Below, piece after piece: positions 24,249-34,847 of a stretch of DNA of 64,000 bases. How positions within the stretch are numbered: position 1 is the first letter of the stretch; each line of letters opens with the position of its first letter. Below the pieces are notes generated by a model that saw only the letters and a list, made by a program, of their open reading frames with translations, did not search any database and was not told the origin of the DNA. The position numbers and the translations under genes were made by a program. Source of the stretch: Tetmemena sp. SeJ-2015 (Eukaryota; Ciliophora; Spirotrichea; Sporadotrichida; Oxytrichidae); assembly GCA_027382625.1 (NCBI GenBank), contig JAJKFJ010021202.1, positions 38,572 through 102,571 of the forward strand, written 5' to 3'.

Positions 24249-25616
24249 TGATTATATTTTGAGTATATAAGTTGCAAAGTTTGCAAATAAAAAACTATTT
24301 TAATATTTGGAGTATGCGCAGTTGAATATTAAAAAAGAGAAAAATAAGAGAATAAGACTCAAGAATTACATTAATAAAAGGTTTATCAGAGAATTTATAA
24401 TCAGCATTTAATGTCTAAAGACTTAATCAAGTTAAATATCCATTATAAATCAAATCATAATCAAACTTCATAATTATTTCAAATTATAGTGAGAATGTGA
24501 AATTATAATGCTTAATTTTATGTGCATAATTAAAGATTAGATTTCTTTTAATGCAATTGTTATTAAATAAAAAGGATTACGACATTTTAATTCATAACTT
24601 ATAAACAAATATGTTGTATCCCATACATTAATCTTAGAGCTAATTAAATATATTCCATAATTAAATATTATTTTTTTAATTAATTATAAATTAAATTTTA
24701 ATAAAATATGAAGAAATATTATATATTTTTAATACTTAATTAATTTTTATTTTCAAATCAACTCTAATTAATTTAATTGAATTTAAATAGACTAAATATA
24801 GAGTTTAGGATAAAAAAAGCGTCTATAGAAACAATTTTAGAATAATTAAAAATACATTTTTTTATTCATTGTGTTCCAAAATGAATTAAAGAAATAAGGG
24901 TGGTGTGATTTGTTCAATTATTTACTTTTTAATTTTAAATCTAATCATAAATATGAATAAATAAAAATCTAATTTATTTTTAAGCTTTAAAATATTTGAA
25001 TTTTTATATCATATTTATATTTTTGATGTTAAGCGATAATATTGTTGCAATTTAGATAAAATATAGTTTTATGTTTAAGCAAATAAGGACAATTGATATT
25101 TTATATTTTCTTTAATTCAATATAATTTAATTCTTGAAATTAAATATTTTTATTTTAATTAGTTAGACCTAATTTGATATACAAATGAAATATTTTGTGG
25201 CTTATACTTATTTTAACTGGGTGTTTTAATCTAATAATATTTTAAGTTCACTTTATTAAATTTCATCTAGCAAATCTTAATAAATTATTAAACATTGATG
25301 ATCGTGTAATTTTAATTGTAAATTAAATTATAATTTTAATTCCACTTTCGAATCAATTTCTTCTATAGTCTTGGAATCACTTAAATTATTTGTAACTTCT
25401 GTTGGTGCAGAGATTTCTGGACAAAGAGTCAAGCATTATAAATTAAGGTCATTTAATTTATAAATTAAGTTTAGACTTTTCAAATGATAATTTCAATAAA
25501 AAGTTTCTACTTTTGGACTAAACTTTTATTAATCTTTTCTGAGATAAAGAGGTAAAAATAATGATTGATTGCTAATATTTGTGGAATATTAGAGCATTCA
25601 TGGCTAAAATTTGAAT
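24249..25616. other. 1.37-kb extremely AT-rich non-coding germline DNA
   Basis: Dominated by A/T with no coding potential on either strand and no obvious tandem repeat. It lies directly upstream of the uninterrupted ORF. It is the longest stretch of the window without a gene and is probably eliminated from the somatic genome. Confidence 0.6.
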
Positions 25617-25956
25617 ATGAAGGACATCTCAAGTTTCAGATCCAATCACGATTCTTTCCAAACTGATCATTCCAAATTCAGAGATTATTATTACTCATTT
25701 ATTTTGAGAGATAAGGAGTCGATAATACTCTCTCAGTTGGATCAGATCACTGAGCTCAAAATGTCCACACAAATATTCTAATGGTTATGATTGTTAGGTG
25801 ATTTGGAAATTAATGAATTAAGATATGCATTTCATTAGTAGGTCATTGCCAAAGAACTCAAGTAGTTTGTGAGCAAAGCTGACCCTAGAGTAGAAGCGTA
25901 GTAGTTCCTAAATTAAATAAATCAGATGAATGAGGTGTTCTTACAATCCTGTTGAA
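25617..25956 (+). CDS. About 109-aa helical hypothetical protein
   Basis: ATG at 25617, TGA at 25954. A 9-bp GTTA-flanked insert (25788-25796) carries the only in-frame TGA and must be removed; the protein then reads through QIFQWLGDLEINELRYAFHQ. It is rich in Gln and charged residues and helical in character, with no signal peptide. Its end abuts, or slightly overlaps, the convergent TRAP-gamma-like gene. The family is not recognised. Confidence 0.65.
25788..25796. other. 9-bp IES, pointer GTTA
   Basis: GTTA occurs at 25784-25787 and 25793-25796. The nine bases contain an in-frame TGA and are a multiple of three, so removal simply deletes the stop. Confidence 0.7.
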
Positions 25957-25959
25957 GTG

Positions 25960-26690
25960 AATCTAAGTACAACGAAACTCATGAACACAAATGAAAGGAG
26001 GTAGGTAAGGTTGATGAACCACAGTCCATAGAGAGTAGACTCATAGTTGATTTCTTTCATCACTGCATATCGCTTTTGCTAAATTATCTTCAAACTGTCG
26101 CTGTCCACATCAGTCTGCTTCTTTTATCCTTTACTTCCGTTTCCAGTAATCAAAACACATATATGTTAATTAGTTTGCAAATCCAGAAATGTAAATATGA
26201 TGATCGATAATTATATTCAGATATTGGTTTTGAATGCTTATCAAATCTGACTGTCTCAGTTTAAATGATTAAACTTAAGTGATTTATTCATAATCCATTA
26301 AATAATTATTATTATTCTCAACTTTATTATATTGGAATATTATAATTTTAAGTTTGAGGATACTAAATGCCACTTTAAGTAATTGAAATATTGATTACTC
26401 TTCTCCCTTTTAGTTGATGAAGTTTCCTGAAGTGTTTACGAGATTGATCACAGAAACCAGAGAGCAAATCACAAACATGAAAATATATTCCAACACATCG
26501 AGTTTGAAAATTTACTGCACCAACACTAAATATCAGAGTGAGTTCATCCACATTCTTACAAGCAGTTTGGAGAGTCACGAAAATGCTTGCGGGCAGAAGC
26601 ACAAACAGTGCCCTCTATATTCCTACTTTTATTGACTTAGTCTCCTTGAATTGAGCATCCAATAATTTATCTTCTTAAATTTAAAAATGC
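25960..26690 (-). CDS. TRAP-gamma (SSR3)-like translocon-associated membrane protein
   Basis: Minus-strand blocks: about 26680-26480 (KETKSIKVGIQRALFVLLPA then a hydrophobic segment), about 26480-26400 (FVICSLVSVINLVN), and, after an AT-rich insert, about 26150-25960 (LKIIQQKRYAVMKEINYEST, then a hydrophobic pair ending in FVFMSFVVLRF). The arrangement of four hydrophobic segments with a charged cytosolic linker, and the K..xxxEINYESTLYG block, resemble subunit gamma of the TRAP complex at the ER Sec61 channel. Frame junctions and both termini are not resolved, so the assignment is moderate. Confidence 0.55.
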
Positions 26691-27083
26691 TTAGTTTTAA
26701 GAGCATAACAAAAAATATTCTTACAAAAATAAGATAGATAAATATAGTTTCATAATACTTTTTAAAGAAATAAGTGATATTTCAAATTATTATAATTATA
26801 GAAATTATCGAAATTATCGAAATTATTTTTCTATAAATTTATCGTCTTGCATTTTATTCTTTAATTATTTTGTATAATTATTCCAATATTTTACAGAAAA
26901 TAACATAAGGTTAAAATAACTAATAAATATTACATTTTTCAATATTTTAATTATGTTTGCTAATTTGATTAAATAAATTAACATAGATTTTAGACGTTTA
27001 AGTATTTGAGTGTACTCTTTCAAACTATTGAATTAAAAGTTGTTTATGATAAAACAATAGACATTTAAGTGAATTAGAGTTGG
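26690..27083. repeat. AT-rich spacer with a 9-bp tandem repeat
   Basis: No gene. Around 26800-26828 the unit GAAATTATC is repeated about three times. The rest is low-complexity A/T. Confidence 0.6.
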
Positions 27084-30000
27084 TCAGTGATTTCTTTGAA
27101 TTTTGGCTCTGGTCTCAATCTCAACTTTCTTGGGGAGAGTAACGAGGACCTTTTCCTCATCATTGAACTTGAACTAACCATCTACTGCAACTTGAGGCAG
27201 CTTCTTGATTTTGTAGCTCCTCAGGATTCCACACTTTACCTTGTCGAAGTTCCAAGTAATCAACAGGTCTCTCACTGAGGTCACGATTGAGTCCTCAACA
27301 GTGCTCTCTCCATTGTTGAATCTAGCTGGAGTGAAGCTGCACTATCAACAATGTAAGGTCACTTTATAAGCTATTCAATTATTCTAAAGTGGTATTGGTA
27401 GATTTTAATAGATCTTAAAGTTATATGCAAATTCACTCTTAATTAGAGTTAGATCAAAACTATGATATTATAATTGGAGGGAAGAGACATGTTTACCACT
27501 ATTTTAATATACTTTGTGTTTAACTAAAATCATAATGTAAAAATAATGTGACTAATAATATGAGATCTGATACTTGCAAAGATCTTAAGGTTTGAGAGAT
27601 AGCTTGAAAGGAGTAGGCTTCTCCTTACCCATGCTCTTCTAGAAGCCGCTTGAGTTGTCGGAAGTGGAGGCAGGAACAACTAGTAAGTAAGAGGGACAAG
27701 TTGCAAGGATCCATTGGTTGTCAAGAGAAATATCTAATGCAATAATAGGCTCACCCAGACCAGGCAGAAGAGTCTTCGCATTTTATCCCACCTACTTATA
27801 AAGTCTAATCGCACCATCCATACCTCCCAGAGCAAACTCTCCATTTTTTATATTGACTGTGGGGCACACAGAATTGAACATGACATCAGTTTTGTAGGCT
27901 TTGGTGTCAGCAATGCAAGAATTGCCTAAAAGCCTAGGATCAATCTTGAAGATTCCCTGTCTGGAAATAGCGAGAAGAGTCTCTTGAATCGTCTTCTATC
28001 CATTCTTCTATTCGTTGCTGAGCTTGTTGAAGTCTATTCTGGTTTTGCCAGTTCTGAATTCTTGGACTACCTTACCAGTCTCCAAGTCAAATTGATACAC
28101 CTGTGATGGGTCATTCTCATTGCTGAATATGAGGTTTGACTCGTTGTTGTGTAGCATCAAGTTCTTAGGCACAACTAGATTGCCTTTTGTATCTTTGATT
28201 ATCTATGAAAATTAAGATGTGAGGGAGGTCAAGAGTGAAAGTGAGCTTCTATTGATCAAAATTGCCTGCAGAGACTGATTCCTCTGCATTCTGATAAACT
28301 TTGATGATGGGGCCATTCAAAATGAAAGTCCTATCGTAGCTCATAGCCTAGATAAGTTCTTTATTGTCCCCGTAAGACTTGTCTTCAGCTGCGTCGCTCC
28401 CATCGTCTCTAGAGTGCTAGCCTGCCGAATGATACTTCTCCTCTTCCTCTTCGTCAGAATATAAGAAGCGAATAATACTTATACTTATATTGATTGCCAT
28501 CAAAATGATCATCTTCACTTCCAATAAGTGAGAGTAGTCTGTGGAAGTCATCTTCGTCGTCGTTTTAAAAGGCCCTGGCTCCGAAAGCAGCTGCTTAGCT
28601 CTGCTGTCCTTTCTAAGAGGCTTTGGGTTTGAAGTCATACTCATCTATCTCTTCCACTTCCCTCATAGTCACATCTGCTACGTGGATTATTTCACCCTCC
28701 AGTTGCTGTTGCAGATAAAGAGCAGCAATTATATTTACAATTTAAATTTAGCTCTGTAAACTTAGTCAATTATAAGACAAAATTATTATTAAATAAGATG
28801 ACTTCAAATTCAAAAAAATCCGCTATTTATCAATGAGAGATGAGAATTTAGAAACTCAAATAATTATTACAAATAACATTTTTTGTAAAGAGTGTCGTCT
28901 CCATCTACAGCTTTTTCAAACTATTGTTGGTTGGATGCTTCAAATAAGCACTTGGTGAGAGTCCTAGTTAGATTTTCTACGTCTTGAGGACTGTATATCT
29001 TGAATATATATCCTGGGATGTAGTTCTGCTTGGGTCTTCTGTTTCCAATGAAGTTCAGCTCTCTCTACATCGAGTCAAGTAAATTAAAGTGAAAACTCTC
29101 CAGCGCTATTGCTTTCTATCTTCTTCCTAGTGTAGGAGATCTTTCCAGCTGCATCTATGATGTTCAACACATACTCAAACTTCTTCTCATCACCAAGTTA
29201 GTCAATGCAGAGAAACGCATCCTTCTTTCTCTCAATCTTAAATTTATTTTTATTGCTTAAAAAATTTAACTATAACTCTATATAGTTATCAAAATGAAGT
29301 TAGTTCAATTTGAAACATTATTTTTCATTTTTATACTTAAATTTCCTTAAATTAAAAATATTTTGGTAAATAATTGATCTTCTCGTTTTAGAAGGGCTGG
29401 AACTCGTAGAGAGTACCCTGAACCTAGATAAGTCTTTGCAAGACGTTCAGGCGTACCTCATCTGTGGACTTTATCTCATCTTTCATGAAGTCTAGGTTGC
29501 TCATCTTATCCATGAGCTCATCTACCTCCTTCTGAGAGTACACTTTCTTCTTTTGGGCAGTCTTCTACTTCAGTTACACAAACACATAATCACAATACTA
29601 AGTTAAGCCATCTGCACATGGGCTGAGGTCAGTTTACTGCCGAAAAAGAGACCAAAAAGATCTGACTGCTGCAGAATGAAATCTAACTTGACCTCTTGAC
29701 AGTACTTCAAGATATCTTTCTGATACTGCTTGAAAGGATTCTAGAGTTCGTTGATGGTGAACAAAACCTGACAAATAGTTGTTGAGAAGTCTTCAAAGAC
29801 CTCTTTCAGTTTTCTCTCCCTCTCTCTATCATTTGCATCATAGGTCACATCTATTCCATAGGCTACTCTCTGATCTCCATACAAGAATGCCAGTCCGATG
29901 ATTTTGTCATTTCCGTCCTCTCCAAAGCCAGTGTACTGGAGCAACTTCATGTCTGCTGTGATCGGCACCATCTTGCTTGGTTCTTGATCTAAGAATTGTT

Positions 30001-30426
30001 AGTCTCTACAATCACTATCTTACCTTGATTGGCATCATAGTCATCGTTAGTTACGAACACCATGAAGAGTGTGTGCACTTTCTACTCTACGAGCAGCTCT
30101 TCTGACCTCATACAGGCTGATCCATTCAAGAATCTATACCATCAGAATTAATAAGAAGCTACAAATATTCTGGAGCTGAACTTACATCGTCTCTTTTATC
30201 TGGTGGCCTTGAGGTCTTGCCTTGAATTGGCAAAACTCCACATCCTCAATGTTCACAGTAATCATGGCTTGGATTTCTTCCTCAGACAGATACCTTGTCA
30301 AATCTGTTTTGGAATTAGCAATTATATAAACTAATGTGATGAATACTCTCTTCTAGATTCATTAACGACGATGTCAGACTGTGAATCTTCACTGCCGCCT
30401 CCCCAAATCTTTTTCAGAAAGTTCAT
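27084..30426 (-). CDS. VID27: VID27-like protein
   Basis: ATG at 30426 (MNFLKKIWGGGSEDSQ), TGA at 27084. The central region has a PH-like block (about 29080-28880). The C-terminal beta-propeller carries family-typical strings: FDLETGKVVQEF, GIFKIDPRLLGNS, GGMDGAIRLYKQVGQNAKT, LLPGLGEPIIALDISLDNQW, then FTPARFNNGE and SIVTSVRDLLITWNF. Yeast VID27 is a cytoplasmic protein linked to vacuole import and degradation; its biochemical role is poorly known. IESs occur at 27342-27578 and 28200-28218, with further AT-rich inserts near 29250-29380 and 28760-28880 and short introns or IESs near 30000-30060 and 30130-30190. MDS order is linear along the minus strand. Confidence 0.9.
27342..27578. other. 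237-bp IES, pointer TGCA (VID27)
   Basis: TGCA occurs at 27338-27341 and 27575-27578. Removal joins LSLKPQDLC to SFTPARFNNGE, recreating the conserved LkP...FTPAkFN region of VID27. Confidence 0.92.
28200..28218. other. 19-bp IES, pointer GAT (VID27)
   Basis: GAT occurs at 28197-28199 and 28216-28218. On the minus strand, removal gives LDLPHIKDTKGNLVVPKNL in one frame. Confidence 0.8.
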
Positions 30427-30580
30427 TTAAATTTCAAAATTTCAATTATTAATTATTGACAACAATTTCTCAAGTAAAGAGTCCAAGAAATTTATTATAG
30501 AGAAGAATACTGAGATGGTAAGATTTTTTTTCAAAATAGGAAAATCAAGATCATTTAAATATAACATCTATTTTGATAAT

Positions 30581-33218
30581 ATGGAGGTGCAAGTAATCAC
30601 TAACGAGCTCGACTATAGGTAAATTAACCTTTCTTTGATTCTTTAGCCGAGGTTTTGAAAAATTCTTGAAGCAGAATGAACTTTTCAAGAGAGGAAACTC
30701 ATATCACACAGTCGCGGTCATTGGAGCGCAATCAAGTGGAAAAAGTAACATAAGAAGGAATAATGCACTTCTTATTTTTTAAACATAAAGAATTGAGGAA
30801 TATGTCTTAGGTACTCTGCTAAACTTATTGTTCGATACTAAATTCGACACCTTGGACCAGCAGAATGATGGCAGGCAACAGACAACAAAGGGAATCTGGA
30901 TGAGCAAGAATCTTGATGGAAGCATCCTCATATATGATATCGAGGGTACTGATAGCAAGGAGAGAGGAGAGCAGAGAATGGTAATAAATATAGAGCTAAC
31001 CTTATTCATAATAGACCTTCGAGCAAACAACTTCGCTTTTTGCTTTGGCTATCGCAGATGTTCTTTTGATAAACATGTGGTACACTGAAAAAATACTATA
31101 TCTCATGTTTTAGCTGATATTGGCAGGTATGGTGCCTCCAACTACGGTCTTCTTAAGGTGATTTTCGAAGTGAACTTGAAGATCTTCGGTCAGCAGTCAA
31201 AGAAGAAACTCCTCTTTGTGATAAGAGATTTTGACGACAGAGGATCAAACAGAGAAAAATGCATGGATATCATTTACAAGGATGTTATTAAGATATGGTC
31301 CGAAATTTACAAGCCCGAGCAGTTTAAGACTGCCATCCCTTAAGACTTCTTCGATTTTGAGTTCGCTTTGCTTCCTCACAAGATATATTAGGAGCCTGAC
31401 TTTTTGGGCAAATGTGCTTTAAATAAAGTAATGAAATTATTATAATAGCTCAGCTGAGATAGAGATTCGACCCTGAAAATGCTGAGACTCTTTTCCCATC
31501 CCTTGATGAAAAGATAGTTCCAGTAGATGGTCTTCCTCTATACATCGAGAGCACCTGGGAAAAGATTAGGACATAGAAGGAGTTGAACTTGCCAGATCAA
31601 AGAGTCATGGTTGCTAATCTTAGATGTAATTATTGCCTTATAATTACACTTCCCCTATTATTGTAATGAACTGAGAGATGAGGCACTTGAACTTGTCATC
31701 CCTAAGATTAATGTAGTTAATGAAGATGCTCACAGAGGCAAACTTGACAATTTCTAAAACTCTTGCGTCAGCATCATAAAGCAGGCTCTATCCCATTATG
31801 AGGAATTCGCTCACTAATATGATAAAACCATTTATGAGAAGGTTAAGAGAGAGCTTCTAGGCCTTATCCTCTCTCAACTATTCAAAGTCTTTGACTCGCA
31901 ACTTAAAAATGTCAAACAACAAATTTTTGAAAGGTTTGACAAAGACCTGAGAAGATTGAGTGTCAAAGATCAAGTCAATGAACGCTTCTATGAAAACTCT
32001 TAGAGGCTCTACTCTGAGTGCTCAAACCTTTTTAGAAAGCAGATAGCTGAATTGGTCGTAGAAGGAAGCGATTGGGGAGAACAAGCCCTAGTTAATCAGC
32101 AAGATCTTGACTAATAGTTAAGGTCTTTGATCTAAAATTCAAGAGAGAAGGAAATTGAAAAGCTTCAGGTCTTGACAGCTGTAAGTATCTCAAGTGAGTT
32201 TATCTTTATAGCAAGCAGCTAAGAATAACATTGAGGAAATCATTAATCATCCTATCTACGAGCTGGATGTGAATTTCTGGGAATAAATTCGCAAACCCTT
32301 CTTAAATGAACTCAGCGATCTATCATCTAACTGCCAAATGATCCTTGAGGGTAAATTCTTCATTCTAATAACCTTAATAGGAGGATTCAAACTCACTCAA
32401 GAAGATATTGACGAATTCTTGTCTCAACTAGAGCAAACCATTCACTCATAAACAGTTGAAATTGTGAAGAGACTTTTTAGAGACATCAACTAAAATTTGC
32501 TCAGAAGATTCAGCAAGGATTTCAAGAAGGATGAGGCAGGGAAACAAAGAGACTGGAGAAATATTGAGGAGGCTTAGATTAGAGAGCTCCATAAATAATT
32601 TAAACATCAAATGGAAGACGTCATCTCTGAGTTCAAATACATCAAGCTTCCAAGAGCTTGCTTAACAGCGAAGAACAGTAAGAAATTTTAATCTCATTTT
32701 ACTTTTTCAGGTGATGAAAACTCAACTCCAATGGGTCTTCAGAGATCAAACACTGAATAAAAATTTATATAGCTGTAATGTATGCCAGACTTCTCTCAGA
32801 GCAAGAGATCAATAAGGTGAAGGATAAATTCTTGGAAGATATCGACTAAGTTCTTGAAGATGCAATCAGGAAGCATCACAACGTGCAGGCGACTTCTATT
32901 CCTTGGTGGCTCTATCTTGTGATTGCTTTCTTCGCAGCAGATAATGTGCTCTCTTGGTTGGCATCTCCCTTATTCTTCTATCCTTTGATTTTCGTGATTG
33001 GCATCGTGAGTATTCTTTACTCAGCAGGAATGGGACCCCTCATCGGACCAGTTGCAAGATAGTCCTTCAACCTCGTAGCTAGTAGGTTCTTTTTATTTTT
33101 TTCAATATGCAGATTTGAAGATAATCAAATGATGGATGATGAATTAGTAGATCAGAGCAACAGCTTAGTTTTATAATAGTTAATTGCAAACTGTTAATAA
33201 ATAATTATAAATGAGTGA
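30581..33218 (+). CDS. SEY1: SEY1/RHD3-type ER membrane-fusion GTPase
   Basis: ATG at 30581. Introns at 30619-30646 (28 bp) and 30745-30810 (66 bp); removal of the second completes the P-loop GAQSSGKSTLLNLLF. Further motifs are GRQQTTKGIWMSKN, YDIEGTDSKERGEQRM, LLKVIFEVNLKIFGQQ, LLFVIRDFDDRGSNRE and DFFDFEFALLPHK. A long helical middle domain and two adjacent hydrophobic segments (about 32900-33060) form the ER hairpin, ending in a short polar tail. Additional short introns or IESs lie near 30980-31110, 31420-31450, 31625-31670, 32180-32210, 32345-32380, 32680-32715 and 33080-33110. The family fuses tubular ER membranes by GTP-driven dimerisation. The first TGA (33216) overlaps the ATG of the following Rab. 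Confidence 0.93.
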
Positions 33219-33926
33219 ATTAAAGAGTCAAGCAGATTATTAGTTTAAAATCATAATCATAGGAGACCCATGTTGCGGAAAAACTAGTCTCCTCATGAGG
33301 ATTGCTGAAAACAAAAGAAACGAGAAATATGAGATGACGGTGGGTGTTGACTGCAAAGCCAAAACTTTCATGCACGAAGGAAAGAAAGTTAAGTTACAAA
33401 TATGGGATACTGCGGGCCAGGACAGATTAATGCATAAAAATGTATAGTTTCTCTTAGATTTACAAGTATTACGACTTCATTTTATCGAGGTACTCACTGC
33501 TGTATATTGGTATTCGACATCACGAATCAAGACTCGTTCTTTCATCTGTGGAAATGGATTGACTAGTACAACTATCACAATAACTTTCCAATAAAAAACA
33601 TCATAATAGTAGGCAATAAGCATGATATGGAGGAGTCAAGAGCTATATCAAGACTAGAAATAAACTAGTTTTGCAGCAGTTTAGAATGTGAATTCATCGA
33701 GGTTAGCGTTTTACAAGATTTTGGAATAGATTAAGTTGTCACGAGGGTCATCGAGAAATGCATTTAGCTCTAAGACGTAATAAAATAGGCTCCTGAAACT
33801 CCTAACAGCAAACACAGACTAGATGTGCACCATAATGCAATTAGCCTTAGGTATCGATAGTCCTAGAGTTTTGATGAAATACAGCCGCTAGCCCTAAAGA
33901 AAAGGAAACCCTAGACGTGCTGTTGA
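33211..33926 (+). CDS. Rab-family small GTPase
   Basis: ATG at 33211. The nucleotide-binding motifs are all present: G1 GDPCCGKTS, a switch I region with TVGVDCKAK, G3 WDTAGQDR, then FTSITTSFYRG (formed after a 32-bp IES is removed), G4 GNKHDME, and an EFIEVS segment in place of G5 SAK. A His/Arg/Gln-rich tail ends CC, the Rab-type double-geranylgeranyl site, then TGA at 33924. It should cycle between GDP and GTP on a membrane compartment; subclass not assigned. It follows SEY1 on the same strand with an 8-base overlap of reading frames, so the two could share a somatic chromosome. Confidence 0.94.
33429..33460. other. 32-bp IES, pointer AGATT (Rab)
   Basis: AGATT occurs at 33424-33428 and 33456-33460. 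Removal gives WDTAGQDRFTSITTSFYRG, the universal switch II region of Rab proteins. Confidence 0.93.
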
Positions 33927-34074
33927 AACTATTCTATTATATCTATGTTCCACTTTATAGTAACTATTTACGCTAAGGAGTTGAAGTTACTAGATATCGA
34001 GTGATAAATTATTTGACAAGGTTGAGAATACATTTATTATTATTGAATATATAATCTCGAGTAGAAGATTCAAG

Positions 34075-34555
34075 ATGGTCTTGGTTTCAAAGGAAAACAA
34101 AAGAAAGATCTACGAGTACTTGCTTGCCGAAGGAGTGATCGTTGTGAAGAAGGATTCTTACTTGCCTAAGCACTAGAACTTGCAAGACGTTCCCAACCTA
34201 TAAGTAATGATGATCGTGAAGTCACTCAAGTCCAAGGGTCTCGTTCAGGATGTCTTCTGCTGGCAGTGGGCTTACTACACCATCACCAACAAGGGTGTTC
34301 AATTCCTTGTCAAGGAGCTCTGTAAGTCATCACCACCCCTCTTTTCTCACTTCTTAACATTTTTCTCTACAATAATAAGGCCATTAGAGATAGGAGAGTT
34401 TAATTATAGCTCTCCCTGCTGACATCGTGCCTTCAACCTTCAAGAAGAAGAGAACCGTTGGTGCCCCCAAGGCTGTCGGTGACGAAGGTGAGGAGAAGCC
34501 CACCAGAACTGACGATGGCGCCAGACCCGCAGGACTCGGCAGAGGTTCCAGATGA
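34075..34555 (+). CDS. RPS10: 40S ribosomal protein eS10
   Basis: ATG at 34075, TGA at 34553. It reads MVLVSKENKRKIYEYLLAEG, then KKDSYLPKH, LKSKGLVQDVFCWQWAYYT and LPADIVPSTFKKKR, all typical of eS10, with a Gly/Arg/Pro-rich tail. One GT-AG intron (34322-34409, 88 bp) interrupts the KEL-SLP junction. No IES is needed. It is a component of the small subunit near the beak of the 40S particle. Codon use is more GC-rich than in the neighbours, as expected of a highly expressed gene. Confidence 0.95.
34322..34409 (+). other. Spliceosomal intron in eS10
   Basis: Begins GTAAGT and ends TTATAG. Removal joins VKEL-S-LPADIV in frame. It has canonical splice sites and no flanking direct repeat, which sets it apart from the IESs. 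Confidence 0.9.
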
Positions 34556-34847
34556 ACACACAACCACGCTTCAGCTTTGCCAAATGCTGAGCTCCAAAGA
34601 ATATGCAGCTGCAGAGCAACCACTCTCGCCGGCTTTGCAATGCTTTCTCTAAAGATTCAAAAAAATCTTATCTTCTCTTTCAAAGTCAACTTTTTCTCTC
34701 TTCTCTATATATTATATAATTAATTAGGCTTCTCATTGCTAGTAGTAATTAAGGTTATAACTCAAACAAGATTCATTAAATAAATCACACACATCTCTCT
34801 TAATAACTCACTTTAAACGTATAACAATTTAAATTCACTTTTTAAAA

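Noticed and set aside
28417..28644. Minus-strand 75-codon ORF ending in an acidic YSDEEEEEKYHS run as a separate gene
   Set aside because: It is a mixture of frames across small inserts inside the VID27 gene, between its PH-like and propeller parts.
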